Positions 29,298 to 38,437 of a DNA stretch of 64,000 nt are shown here, piece by piece (the stretch's first letter is position 1; each line of letters opens with the position of its first letter). The notes beneath the pieces were generated by a model. The model had not been told where the DNA came from. It saw nothing but the letters and a program-made list of their open reading frames with translations, and searched no databases. Source of the DNA: Arenimonas maotaiensis (lineage in GTDB: Bacteria > Pseudomonadota > Gammaproteobacteria > Xanthomonadales > Xanthomonadaceae). A program made the translations under genes and the position numbers. The stretch lies in assembly GCF_014638745.1 (NCBI RefSeq), contig NZ_BMFO01000005.1, forward strand, positions 1 to 64,000, given 5' to 3'.

Positions 29298-30521
29298 ATG
29301 GCAAACCGCCTGATGGATTCCGCAGTGCCGCGCAACGACCGCCACCTCAGTACCCGTCTGCTCGCCCTGGATGCCCACAGCGCCGCCGGTCTGCTCGATC
29401 TCGAGCATCCGAACCTGGCCGCGCAGCAGCTGCTGGATTTGCCGCCGGCGCGCGCGATGGCGATCCTGCTGGCGCTGCCCGAAGACGTGCGCGAATCGGT
29501 GATGACCGCCTGTCCGACCGGTTCGGCCTGGCTACGCGCCGAGGCCTACGCGCCCGGCACCGTCGGCCACCAGCTGGAAGAGCCGGTGGCGGCGTTCCGC
29601 AAAGGCACCTCGGTGCAGATGGCGGTCGATCTGCTGCGCGAGCTGATGCCGCAGCGCGAACTGAACCAGGTCTATGTGGTCGATTCCGACAACCGCCTGC
29701 TCGGCACCGTGGCGTTCCGCGAACTGCTGTTCGCCGAGCGCGGCCAGACCCTCGACCAGATCATGCAACGCGACCCCTGCAGCCTGCGCCCGGAGTGGCC
29801 TCTGAGCGAAGCCATCGCGTCGCTGACGGTGCAGCCGGCGCTGACCTATCCGGTCTGCGACGCCGCCGGCATCCTGCTCGGCCAGGTGCACACGCACCGC
29901 CTGCACGAGCAGCTGGCGTTCGAGCTGTCCGGCCAACCCGGCTATCTGGTCGGCGTCGACCAGGACGAGCAGTGGGCCTCGTCCTGGCTGCGCAAGTTCC
30001 AGTTCCGCCAGCCCTGGCTGCAGATCCATCTGTTCATGCTGTTCGTGGTCGGCGCCATCGTCGCCAAGTTCCAGGTCAGCCTCGCGCAGGCCACGGTGCT
30101 GGCGCTGTTCCTGCCGGTACTGGCCGGCCTGTGCCGCAACATCGGCTCGCAATCCACGGCCTGCACGCTGCGTGGATTGAGCCTGTCCAACACCGCCCGG
30201 CACGTGCGCCGGCAGGTGCTGAAGGAAACCTGGCTCGGCCTGCTCAACGGTCTGCTGACCGGCGTGCTGGCCGGCACCGGCATGTTCATCGTGGCCTCGC
30301 GCCATCCCGAACAAGGCGATGCCTCGGGTCTCGCGGTCGTCACTGCCGCCGCCATGGCGCTCAGCTGCATGCTCGCCGGTTTTCTCGGCGCCGCCATGCC
30401 ACTGCTGCTGCGCAAGCTCGGCTTCAATCCGGCGATGGCGGCCAGCCTGATGGTCTCGGCCCTGTCGGACATGATCAGCCTCGGCCTGTTCCTGTCGCTG
30501 GCGGTGGCGTTTGTCCTATAA
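29298..30521 (+). CDS. MgtE-family divalent cation transporter
   Basis: A 407-residue protein with a short N-terminal domain (about 1-95), a CBS pair (about 110-225) and a five-segment membrane domain (about 240-407), the MgtE order for Mg2+ uptake. The channel-lining Asp in the last helix (SDMISLGLF) is present. Where MgtE usually reads GNAGSQ, this protein reads CRNIGSQS, a notable change in a very conserved loop. The start codon is uncertain; an ATG at 29313 is also possible, and neither has a strong ribosome binding site. The stop overlaps the glnE start. Confidence 0.8.
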   Translation: MANRLMDSAVPRNDRHLSTRLLALDAHSAAGLLDLEHPNLAAQQLLDLPPARAMAILLALPEDVRESVMTACPTGSAWLRAEAYAPGTVGHQLEEPVAAFRKGTSVQMAVDLLRELMPQRELNQVYVVDSDNRLLGTVAFRELLFAERGQTLDQIMQRDPCSLRPEWPLSEAIASLTVQPALTYPVCDAAGILLGQVHTHRLHEQLAFELSGQPGYLVGVDQDEQWASSWLRKFQFRQPWLQIHLFMLFVVGAIVAKFQVSLAQATVLALFLPVLAGLCRNIGSQSTACTLRGLSLSNTARHVRRQVLKETWLGLLNGLLTGVLAGTGMFIVASRHPEQGDASGLAVVTAAAMALSCMLAGFLGAAMPLLLRKLGFNPAMAASLMVSALSDMISLGLFLSLAVAFVL

Positions 30522-33234
30522 GGTCTGTCCCGGTCCTTTGGCCGGCGCGCTTGCCGAATTGCCCGCCGACGATCCGCGCCATGCCGTCGTGGCGCGCTTG
30601 GCGCAGGTGTCCGATTTCGCCATCGAGGTCCTGGCGCAGCAACCGGAATTGCTGGCCGCGCTCGACCAGCCGTTGACGCCCCTGCAGCTACCCGAAGACC
30701 GCGAGCCGGAATGGCCGGCGCTGTTGCGCCGCTGGCGGCGCGCGCAGTCGTTGAAGTTGATCTGGCGCGACATCGCCGGCCTGGATACGGTCGAGCAGAC
30801 CCTGGCCGGCAGCAGCTGGATCGCCGAGCAGGCGCTCGGCACCGGTTTTAACGCGCTGCTCAACGCCATGCGCCGCGTGCACGGCACCGTGCGTAGCGAG
30901 GACGGCGGCGAACAGCATATGGTGGTGCTCGGCTTAGGCAAGCTCGGCGGCGGCGAGCTGAACTTCTCCTCCGACGTCGATCTGGTGTACGCCTTCACCG
31001 ACCACGGCCACAGCGACGGCGAGCGGCCGTTGCCTGCCGAGACCTACTTCACGCGCCTGGGCCAACGCCTGGCCAATCTGCTGGACGAGGTCACCGCCGA
31101 CGGCTTCTGCCACCGCGTCGACCTGCGCCTACGGCCGTTCGGCGCCAGCGGCCGCCTGCTGTTGTCGTTCAACGGCATGGAGCAGTATTTCCAGAGCGCC
31201 GGCCGCGATTGGGAGCGCTACGCCTGGCTGAAGGCGCGCCCGGTCGCCGGCGATGTGGCCGCAGGCGAGCGCCTGCTGGCGTTGCTGCGGCCGTTCGTGT
31301 TCCGGCGCTATCTCGACTTCACCGCCATCGACGGCCTGCGCGAGATGAAGGCCAAGATCGCGGCCGAGGTCCGCCGGCGCGAAATCGCCGACGACCTCAA
31401 GCTCGGCCGCGGCGGCATCCGCGAAATCGAATTTTACGTGCAGGCGCTGCAGATCATCTATGGCGGCCGCAATCCGGCACTGCAACGCAAGGGTCTGTTG
31501 GAAAGCCTGGCGGCGTTGGTCGAGGCGCGGTTGCTGCCGGCCGACGACGCCAGCCGTCTACGCGCGGCCTATCTGTTCCTGCGCCGGTTGGAAAACCGGG
31601 TGCAGATGCTGCGCGACGCCCAGGTGCATGCCTTGCCGGAGGATCCGGATGCGCGCGCGCGCATCGCCGCCGGTTTGGGCTATGCCGTGGTCCCGGCGCT
31701 GTCGGCCGAGCTCGAGGTGCACCGCGACGCGGTCGAGCGCCTGTTCGCCGGTCTGCTCGGCGATTCCGACGGCGCGGATGACGGCGGCGACCTCCCGTCG
31801 TCGTCGGCCGCCGATCTGGCGGCACTCGGCTACGCGGACGCCACGCAGCATGCCGAGCGCCTGCAGGCCCTGCTCGATGCCGGCGCCGAGGCCATGGCCG
31901 ACCGCTCCCGGCAGCGACTGCAGCGCGTTACCGGCGCGTTCGTGCGCGCCTGCGCCGCCGCCGCCGATCCCGACGCCTGCCTCGGCCATGCCGTGGCCTT
32001 CCTGCAGGCCACGCTGAAGCGCAGCAGCTACATCGCCCTGCTCGACGAGCAGCCCAGCTCCCTGCAGCGCATGGTGCAGGTGTTCGAGCGCAGCCCGTGG
32101 ATGGCGCGGCGCATGATCGAACACCCGATGCTGCTCGACGAACTGCTGGACGCGCGCGTCATCGGCCGCCGGCTCGACGCCGACGCCTTGCCGGGCCAGG
32201 TCGCGGCGGTGCTGGCGGCGCATGCCGGCGACGCCGAGGCGGCGATGCTGGCCTTGAACGAGTTCAAGCTCAGCACCGGGTTCCGCATCGCCTACCATTT
32301 CCTGTTCCTCGATCTCGGCGCGGTCGCCGCCAGCCGCCTGCTGACCCGTCTGGCCGAATGCGTGCTGGACGCCTGCAACCGGGTGGCGGCCGAGGAACTG
32401 CGGCGCCAGCACGGCATCATCCCCGGTGCCGCATTCGCGGCGATCGGGTACGGCAGCCTCGGTGCCGGCGGTCTGGCGTTCAACTCCGATCTCGATCTGG
32501 TGTTCCTGAACCGCGGTGGCGACGCCGCCGCCAGCGACGGCGCGCGTCCGCTCGACGCCGGCCGCTTCTTCATGCGTCAGGCGCAGAAACTGATCGCGCT
32601 GCTCGGCCTGAACACGCCGGCCGGCAGCCTGTACGAGGTCGACATCCGCCTGCGTCCGGACGGCGCCAAGGGCCTGCTGGTGAGTACGCTCGACAGTTTC
32701 GCGCAGTACCAGCGCGAGCGCGCCTGGATCTGGGAGCTGCAGGCCCTGGTGCGGGCGCGCGCCGTGGCCGGCGATGCCGGACTGTGCGCCGGCTTCGAGA
32801 CCTTGCGGCACGAGCTATTGTGCCGGTCGCGTCCGGCCGATGGTCTGCGCGCCGAAATCATCGCCATGCGCCGGCGCATGCGCGCCGAGCTCGACCGCAG
32901 CGGCGAGGACCGCATCGACCTCAAGCACGGCCGCGGCGCGCAGACCGATATCGAGTTCTTCCTGCAGTATGCGGTGCTGGCGCATGCATCCGCGTATCCG
33001 GTGCTGGCCGATGCGCGTGACAGCCTCGACATCCTGCAGGCACTGGCGCAGGCCGGCCTGTTGCCTGCGGAGGACGCCGGCGCCTTGGCCGAAGCGGTCG
33101 AGCGCCTGCAGCATGTCGGCCTCTGCTGCCATCTGGCCGAGCGCGCGCGGGTGGTGGCGGCCGATGCCGCGCTGTCGGCGTTGTGCGCACGCACCGCGCG
33201 GATCCTGGCATCACGGGGCCTTGACTTCGATTGA
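30511..33234 (+). CDS. glnE: Glutamine synthetase adenylyltransferase/deadenylase GlnE
   Basis: Adds AMP to, or removes it from, glutamine synthetase according to PII signals. 907 residues with two nucleotidyltransferase domains: the deadenylase with GLGKLGGGELNFSSDVDLVY (about 141-160) and the adenylyltransferase with GYGSLGAGGLAFNSDLDLVF (about 647-666). The second has GSLGAGG where GKLGGRE-like sequences are common, but the metal-binding Asp pair is kept. The TTG at 30511 overlaps the end of the MgtE-like gene; the start is uncertain by some codons. Confidence 0.95.
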   Translation: MSYKVCPGPLAGALAELPADDPRHAVVARLAQVSDFAIEVLAQQPELLAALDQPLTPLQLPEDREPEWPALLRRWRRAQSLKLIWRDIAGLDTVEQTLAGSSWIAEQALGTGFNALLNAMRRVHGTVRSEDGGEQHMVVLGLGKLGGGELNFSSDVDLVYAFTDHGHSDGERPLPAETYFTRLGQRLANLLDEVTADGFCHRVDLRLRPFGASGRLLLSFNGMEQYFQSAGRDWERYAWLKARPVAGDVAAGERLLALLRPFVFRRYLDFTAIDGLREMKAKIAAEVRRREIADDLKLGRGGIREIEFYVQALQIIYGGRNPALQRKGLLESLAALVEARLLPADDASRLRAAYLFLRRLENRVQMLRDAQVHALPEDPDARARIAAGLGYAVVPALSAELEVHRDAVERLFAGLLGDSDGADDGGDLPSSSAADLAALGYADATQHAERLQALLDAGAEAMADRSRQRLQRVTGAFVRACAAAADPDACLGHAVAFLQATLKRSSYIALLDEQPSSLQRMVQVFERSPWMARRMIEHPMLLDELLDARVIGRRLDADALPGQVAAVLAAHAGDAEAAMLALNEFKLSTGFRIAYHFLFLDLGAVAASRLLTRLAECVLDACNRVAAEELRRQHGIIPGAAFAAIGYGSLGAGGLAFNSDLDLVFLNRGGDAAASDGARPLDAGRFFMRQAQKLIALLGLNTPAGSLYEVDIRLRPDGAKGLLVSTLDSFAQYQRERAWIWELQALVRARAVAGDAGLCAGFETLRHELLCRSRPADGLRAEIIAMRRRMRAELDRSGEDRIDLKHGRGAQTDIEFFLQYAVLAHASAYPVLADARDSLDILQALAQAGLLPAEDAGALAEAVERLQHVGLCCHLAERARVVAADAALSALCARTARILASRGLDFD

Positions 33235-33354
33235 TGCATCATCCCGCTCGTGGAACGATATTTTCTATTGTTCCGCTTACTCCCGATGCCGGCCTCCGCT
33301 ACCATGTCTTCCATCGCGGACCGTCCCGCGCACCCGATTCCACAGGAGAACGTC

Positions 33355-33945
33355 ATGTCCCACGCCCTGAACGCCGCCGCGCTCGACCAGCTGTTCGGCG
33401 CCGCCCGCACCCACAACGTCTGGCTCGACAAGCCGGTGTCCGATGAACTGCTGCACGCCATCTACGAGCAGGTGAAGTGGGGCCCGACCGCGGCCAACAC
33501 CACGCCGGCCCGCTTCGTGTTCGTCAAATCGCCGGAAGCCAAGGCCAAGCTGGCCCCGGCCCTGGACGAAGGCAACCGCGCCAAGACCCTGCAGGCGCCG
33601 GTCAACGTCATCGTCGCCACCGATTTCGCGTTCTACGAGCAACTGCCCAAGCTGTTTCCGCACACCGACGCGCGCAGCTGGTTCGCCGGCAACCAGCCGC
33701 TGATCGAAACCGCCGCCGTGCGCAACGGCAACCTGCAGGGCGGCTATTTCATCCTGGCCGCGCGCGCCATGGGCCTGGACTGCGGTCCGATGTCCGGCTT
33801 CAACAACGCCATGGTCGACGAGGCCTTCTTCCAGGGCACCACCTGGAAGTCGAACTTCCTGATCAACCTGGGCTACGGCGACGCCGAGAAGCTGTTCCCG
33901 CGCAATCCGCGGCTGGACTTCGACGAAGCCTGCCGTATCCTGTAA
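33355..33945 (+). CDS. Nitroreductase-family protein (RutE/HadB-like)
   Basis: FMN-dependent NAD(P)H oxidoreductase of 196 residues. The pattern [31 protein letters not shown] and [12 protein letters not shown] follows the subgroup with malonic semialdehyde reductase RutE. No other rut genes are nearby, so pyrimidine breakdown is not implied. The ATG at 33355 has an ACAGGAGAA ribosome binding site. Substrate unknown. Confidence 0.85.
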   Translation: MSHALNAAALDQLFGAARTHNVWLDKPVSDELLHAIYEQVKWGPTAANTTPARFVFVKSPEAKAKLAPALDEGNRAKTLQAPVNVIVATDFAFYEQLPKLFPHTDARSWFAGNQPLIETAAVRNGNLQGGYFILAARAMGLDCGPMSGFNNAMVDEAFFQGTTWKSNFLINLGYGDAEKLFPRNPRLDFDEACRIL

Positions 33946-33976
33946 TCCATCCCGCCATTCCGAGGAATCCATCATC

Positions 33977-34549
33977 ATGAAACGTCTCGTCCTGATCGCC
34001 CTGGCCGCCGCCGCCTTCGCGTCGCCGGCATTCGCCGCCAAATACGAAATCGACCCGACCCACACCCAGGTGCAGTTCGGCTACAACCACTTCGGCTTCT
34101 CCAACATCACCGGCCGCTTCGACCAGGTCACCGGCCAGTTCGAGCTCGACACCGCCAATCTGGGCAAATCCAGCATCGCGATCGAGATCCCGGTGTCCTC
34201 GATCACCACCGGCGTCGACAAGCTCGACCAGCATCTGCTGGGCGCCGACTTCTTCGACGCCGCCAAGTACCCGACCGCGACCTTCAAGAGCAAGATGGTG
34301 CACGTGGCCGGTCCGAAGGACCTGCATCTGATGGGCGACCTGACCATCCACGGCGTGACCAAGCCGGTCACCTTCGCGGTCAAGGTCAACGGTATCGGCG
34401 AGCACCCGATGCGCAAGGTGCCGGCCGCCGGCTTCGACGCCACCACGGTGATCAAGCGTTCCGACTTCGGCCTGGGTGCCTACGTGCCGGCGGTCAGCGA
34501 CGAAGTGACCCTGCGCATCACGCTCGAGGCGTTCCAGCCCAAGCCGTAA
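33977..34549 (+). CDS. YceI-family periplasmic lipid-binding protein
   Basis: A 190-residue protein with signal peptide (MKRLVLIALAAAAFASPAFA) and the YceI beta-barrel domain (YEIDPTHTQVQFGYNHFGFS, the MGDLTIHGVTKPV strand). Family members bind isoprenoid chains such as ubiquinone-like molecules in the periplasm. It follows the nitroreductase gene by 31 bases and is ended by a clear terminator, so the two probably form a small redox-related operon. Confidence 0.9.
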   Translation: MKRLVLIALAAAAFASPAFAAKYEIDPTHTQVQFGYNHFGFSNITGRFDQVTGQFELDTANLGKSSIAIEIPVSSITTGVDKLDQHLLGADFFDAAKYPTATFKSKMVHVAGPKDLHLMGDLTIHGVTKPVTFAVKVNGIGEHPMRKVPAAGFDATTVIKRSDFGLGAYVPAVSDEVTLRITLEAFQPKP

Positions 34550-34576
34550 GCGCCGCGCAACGCCCGGTGAAACCGC

Positions 34577-34598
34577 AAAACCCGCTCCGGCGGGTTTT
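34577..34598 (+). terminator. Terminator after the YceI gene
   Basis: AAAACCCGC, loop TCCG, GCGGGTTTT, followed by GTTTTGC. Perfect 9-bp stem. Confidence 0.85.
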
Positions 34599-34659
34599 GT
34601 TTTGCTGATTTTCCGGCCCGTGCGCGGTAAAATGGCGGCTCGAACCATCGGAGCCCGCC

Positions 34660-34848
34660 ATGACCGCCAATGCCGCCAATACGCCGAAAGACACCGTGAT
34701 CGAAGTGCGTCGCGCGCAGCTGCCGCTGACCTGCCCGACTCCGGACATGGCGCTGTGGAACCAGCATCCGAAAGTGTCCATTCCGATCGAGGCCAACGGC
34801 CAGGCCACCTGCCCGTATTGCGGCGCGCGCTACCGTCTGGCGGATTGA
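34660..34848 (+). CDS. Zinc-finger domain protein (zf-CHCC, NDUFS6-like)
   Basis: A 62-residue protein whose C-terminal half carries the conserved zinc site of the zf-CHCC family: LTCPTPDMALWNQHPKV, then CPYCGARYRL. Related domains occur in the complex I accessory subunit NDUFS6; the bacterial role is unknown. A TAAAAT about 30 bases upstream may be its -10 box. It is convergent with lpxL, ending one base from it. Confidence 0.9.
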   Translation: MTANAANTPKDTVIEVRRAQLPLTCPTPDMALWNQHPKVSIPIEANGQATCPYCGARYRLAD

Positions 34849-34849
34849 C

Positions 34850-35752
34850 TCAGTACGGGCTGCGCCCGTCCGGCTGGCGCTTGAAGCGCGCGTGCAGCCA
34901 CAGATACTGTTCCGGACAACGCCGGATGAAGCCCTCGAACAGCGCCATGAGGCGCGCCGTGTCGGCCGTGGCGTCTTGCCCCGGGAAATCCGTCAGCGCC
35001 TCGCCGATCTCCAGTTCGTAACCGCCGTCCGCGCGGCGCCGGTGGAAGAACGGCAGCACCGCGGCGCCGCTGAGCTTGGCCAATTGATGCGTCGAGGTCA
35101 GGCTCCAGGCCGGCCGGCCGAAGAACGGCACGAACACGCTGTCGCCACGCCGGGTTTCCTGGTCGGGCGCGAACCACAGGATGCCGCCGGCTTTCAGATG
35201 CCGCAGCACCGCCCGCAGTTCCTCGCGCGGGAACATGGCATGCGTGTAGCGGCTGCGGCCGGCGCGCACGCTCCACTCCAGCGCGGCGTCCTCGAACGGC
35301 CGGTAGGTGCCCGCCACCGGCGCGTGCCGGCCGAGAATCTTGACGCAGTACTCCAGCGTCATCAGATGCGCCGACACCAGCAGCACGCCCTTGCCGCGCG
35401 CCTGCGCGGCCTGCAGATGATCCAGGCCGACGATCGGCGTGTCGCGGTCGGTCGGACGCAGCTCGCCCCACCAGCCGCGCGCGAATTCGAACAGCGAGAA
35501 CGCCAGCGAGTCGAAACTGGCGCGCCACAGCGCGCGTTGCGCGCGCGCGTCCAGCTCGGGAAAGCACAGCCGGATGTTGACGCGCGCGATGTGGCCGCGT
35601 TCGCGCATCAGCAGCCGCATCAACGGCGAGAGCAGGCGCGACAGCGGCCGGTAGCAGGCCCAGGGCAGTTGCGCCACGGCGCGGCCGGCGGCAATCAGCA
35701 GCCAGGACGGCAGATGCCGTAGCAGGGCGGGGCGGGCGGATTCGGGCGGCAA
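34850..35752 (-). CDS. lpxL: Lipid A lauroyl/myristoyl acyltransferase (LpxL family)
   Basis: Late acyltransferase of lipid A synthesis, acting at the inner membrane. 300 residues with one N-terminal hydrophobic segment, the catalytic HxxxxE motif in SAHLMTLEY, the FAPDQ and WLHARFKRQP segments. The acyl chain used is not known from the sequence. It is divergent from waaA with only about 30 bases between the two starts, so the promoters overlap or one lies inside the other gene. Confidence 0.88.
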   Translation of the reverse strand: MPPESARPALLRHLPSWLLIAAGRAVAQLPWACYRPLSRLLSPLMRLLMRERGHIARVNIRLCFPELDARAQRALWRASFDSLAFSLFEFARGWWGELRPTDRDTPIVGLDHLQAAQARGKGVLLVSAHLMTLEYCVKILGRHAPVAGTYRPFEDAALEWSVRAGRSRYTHAMFPREELRAVLRHLKAGGILWFAPDQETRRGDSVFVPFFGRPAWSLTSTHQLAKLSGAAVLPFFHRRRADGGYELEIGEALTDFPGQDATADTARLMALFEGFIRRCPEQYLWLHARFKRQPDGRSPY

Positions 35753-35783
35753 GGGCGGTGTCCGGTGCGGTATGCTGTGGCCA

Positions 35784-37058
35784 ATGGCTTCCTTATCTTA
35801 TCCCATCGTTCCGCGCCTGTTGTACGGCGCGCTGCTGTTGCCGGCTCTGCCGCTGTTGACGCTGCATCTGCTGTGGCGTTCGCTGCGGCAGCCGGCGTAC
35901 CGGAATTTCTTCGACGAGCGCCTGGGCCGCCACCGTCGCTCGGCCGCGCGGCCGATCTGGCTGCACGCCGCTTCGCTCGGTGAGGTGCAGGCGGCTGCGC
36001 CGTTGTTGGCCGCGTTGCGCGCGGAGCATGCCGGCGTGCCGATCTGGGTCACCTGCCAGACACCGGCCGGCAGACAGGCGGCCGAGGCGTTGGCCTTGGC
36101 CGATTGCACGGTCGCCTATCTGCCGTTCGATGCCGGATTCTGCGTGCGCGCGTTCCTGCGTCGCGTGCGGCCGCGCGTCGCGCTGGTGCTGGAAACCGAA
36201 ATCTGGCCGACGCTGTTCCTGCAGGTGCGCCGCGCCGGCATTCCGTTGCTGATGCTGAACGCGCGCATCACCGAGCGCTCGTTGCGGCGCTACCGGCGGC
36301 TCGCCATCTTCCGCCATGCCCTGGCGTTGCCGGAGGCCATCGCCTGCCAAAGCGCGGCCGATGCCGAACGCTTCCGTGCCGCTGGCGCCTTGGATGCCGC
36401 GCTGTCGGTCACCGGCAACCTGAAATGGGATCGGCCGGCGCCGCCGGCCGTGGCGGCGCGCGCCGATTGGCCGCAGACGCCGGTGTGGATGGCGGCCAGC
36501 ACCCATCCCGACGAGGAGCCGGTGGTGCTGGCGGCGCATCGTCGCCTGTTGCGCGAGTTCCCTGAGGCTCTGCTGCTATGGGCGCCACGCCACGTCGAAC
36601 GTTTCGAACCGGTGGCGCAGACGGTGCAGAACGCCGGACTGGCCCTGCGACGACGTTCGCGGGACGCGTTGCCGGACGCCGATACGCGCGTGTTCCTGAT
36701 CGATACCCACGGCGAATTGGCCGGTTTCATGCCCGGCAGCGACCTGGTGTTCGTCGGCGGCAGCCTGCAGGCCATCGGCGGCCATAACGTATTGGAGCCG
36801 GCCGGCTTCGGTCTGCCGGTGCTGGTCGGGCCGCATACCGCGCATTTCAGCGACAGCGTGGCCGCGCTGCAGGCCGTCGGTGGCCTGTTGCAGGTGCCGG
36901 ACGCCGAGGCCCTGGCGGTCCAGATCGCCGCGCTACTGCGCGATCCGACACGGCGTGCGGCCATGGGCCGCGCGAACGCGGACTGCGTCGCCGCCAGCCG
37001 CGGCGCGCTGGAAAAAACAAAGGCGCTGGTTGCCCAGCGCCTTGTCGGAGGCGGTTGA
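35784..37058 (+). CDS. waaA: 3-deoxy-D-manno-octulosonate (Kdo) transferase
   Basis: Transfers Kdo to the lipid A precursor, joining core to lipid A. 424 residues with an N-terminal membrane helix, LWLHAASLGEVQAA, the ETEIWPTLFLQ segment, MAASTHPDEE and the C-terminal EPAGFGLPVLVGP sugar-nucleotide site. The start at 35784 is preferred; an ATG four codons earlier is possible. Its last codons contain the terminator of the convergent tolC gene. Confidence 0.95.
   Translation: MASLSYPIVPRLLYGALLLPALPLLTLHLLWRSLRQPAYRNFFDERLGRHRRSAARPIWLHAASLGEVQAAAPLLAALRAEHAGVPIWVTCQTPAGRQAAEALALADCTVAYLPFDAGFCVRAFLRRVRPRVALVLETEIWPTLFLQVRRAGIPLLMLNARITERSLRRYRRLAIFRHALALPEAIACQSAADAERFRAAGALDAALSVTGNLKWDRPAPPAVAARADWPQTPVWMAASTHPDEEPVVLAAHRRLLREFPEALLLWAPRHVERFEPVAQTVQNAGLALRRRSRDALPDADTRVFLIDTHGELAGFMPGSDLVFVGGSLQAIGGHNVLEPAGFGLPVLVGPHTAHFSDSVAALQAVGGLLQVPDAEALAVQIAALLRDPTRRAAMGRANADCVAASRGALEKTKALVAQRLVGGG
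37012..37041 (-). terminator. tolC terminator inside the 3' end of waaA
   Basis: Read on the minus strand: GGCGCTGG, loop GCAA, CCAGCGCC, then TTGTTTTTT. The hairpin starts 30 bases after the tolC stop and lies wholly within the waaA coding sequence, so both genes share it. Confidence 0.85.
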
Positions 37059-37070
37059 AACCGGAGCCGG

Positions 37071-38423
37071 TTACTGGATCTTGCTTTCGGCGTCGAAACT
37101 CAGCAGCGCGTTGATCGATTCCATGTCGCCGAGTTCCAGCGAGCCGGCGGCCTGCTTCAGCTTCAGGGTGTTGACCAGATAATTGTGGCGCGCACGCGAG
37201 TACTCGCGAGTGGCGGTGAACAGCTGCTGCTGCGCCAACAGCACGTCGACGATGGTGCGGGTACCCACTTCCAGACCGACTTCGCCGGCTTCCAGCGCCG
37301 ACTTGGCCGAGACCACGGCCAGACGCCGGGCTTCGACTTCGGCCAGACCGGCGACCAAGGTACGTTCGGCATTGCGCACCTGACGGGTCACGGCGCGCTT
37401 GGTCTGCTCCAGCTGCTCGGCCGCGATGTCGCGCGAGGCCACGGCCTGCTTGACCCGCGATTGGGTGGCGAAACCGCTGAAGATCGGCACGCGCAGCTGC
37501 ACGCCGTAGGTGGTCGAATTCGAATCGGTGGTCGAGAACGGACCGGCGGCGCCGCTGATCAGGGTGCTGTCGCCTTTGCTGATGGTGGCGCCCAGCGTCG
37601 GCAGATGGGCGGCGCGGGCCGAGGCGATGTCGTCCTCGGCGGCGGCCAAGGCCAGTTCGCGCGCCTTCACCGTCGGGTTGGTGCGCAGGGCTTCCTGCAC
37701 CCATTCTTCGGTGCCGCGCAGGGCTTCACCCTTCGGCTGGAAATTGTCCGGCAGGCCTTTCAGGCCCTCTGCTGGCTGGCCGGTGATTTCCGCCAGCGCT
37801 TCGCGCGCGTCGTTCAGCGCGTTGCCGGCCAGGATGGTGTTGGCGCGCGAGGAATCGTAGCGCGCGCGGGCCTCATGCACGTCGGTGATCGGCGCCAGGC
37901 CGACTTCCAGGCGCTTCTCGGCCTGGTCCAGCTGGCGCTTGACGGCGCGCTCCTCGGCGCGCGAGGCGGCCAGCGCGTCGATCGCGGTCAACACGTTGAA
38001 GTAGGCTTCGGCGACGCGGGTGATCAGCGCGTCGTTGGCCGAGTCCAGCTCGGCGTCGGACTGCAGCGCGCGGGCCTTGCTGCCGGACAGCCGGGTGTAC
38101 ACGCTCCAGTCGAACAGGTTCTGGCTGAGGCTGAGGTTGGTGTTGCGCGAGCTGCTGCTGCTGTCGAAGGTGTCGCCGTTGTTCAGCGTGCCGCCGTTCT
38201 CGTTGCGGTTGACGCTGACGGTGCCGCTCAGTTGCGGCAGCAGGTTGGCGCGCGACTGCACCACGTTTTCCTTGGCGATGCTGTTCTGCGACTCGCTGAT
38301 CGACAGGGTCGGGTCGCTCTGGCGCGCCTGCGTGTACGACTGCATCAGGTCGGCGGCGAAGGCCGACGGGCAGGACAGGGCCAGGGCGGTGGCCAACGCC
38401 AACGGGGTCGCTTTCATACGCAT
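37071..38423 (-). CDS. tolC: TolC-family outer membrane efflux protein
   Basis: Outer membrane channel of type I secretion and tripartite efflux. 450 residues, signal peptide ending in CPSAFA, then the two repeats of the TolC fold (LSQNLFDWSVYTRL, AEAYFNVLTA and LRVPIFSGFATQSRV, VRNAERTLVAG). The ATG at 38423 has AAGGA 7 bases upstream. The gene lies directly behind the Pcm-like methyltransferase gene with overlapping stop and possible start. It could serve the RND pump encoded 1.5 kb away. Confidence 0.93.
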   Translation of the reverse strand: MRMKATPLALATALALSCPSAFAADLMQSYTQARQSDPTLSISESQNSIAKENVVQSRANLLPQLSGTVSVNRNENGGTLNNGDTFDSSSSSRNTNLSLSQNLFDWSVYTRLSGSKARALQSDAELDSANDALITRVAEAYFNVLTAIDALAASRAEERAVKRQLDQAEKRLEVGLAPITDVHEARARYDSSRANTILAGNALNDAREALAEITGQPAEGLKGLPDNFQPKGEALRGTEEWVQEALRTNPTVKARELALAAAEDDIASARAAHLPTLGATISKGDSTLISGAAGPFSTTDSNSTTYGVQLRVPIFSGFATQSRVKQAVASRDIAAEQLEQTKRAVTRQVRNAERTLVAGLAEVEARRLAVVSAKSALEAGEVGLEVGTRTIVDVLLAQQQLFTATREYSRARHNYLVNTLKLKQAAGSLELGDMESINALLSFDAESKIQ

Positions 38424-38437
38424 GCGGAATTCCTTCA

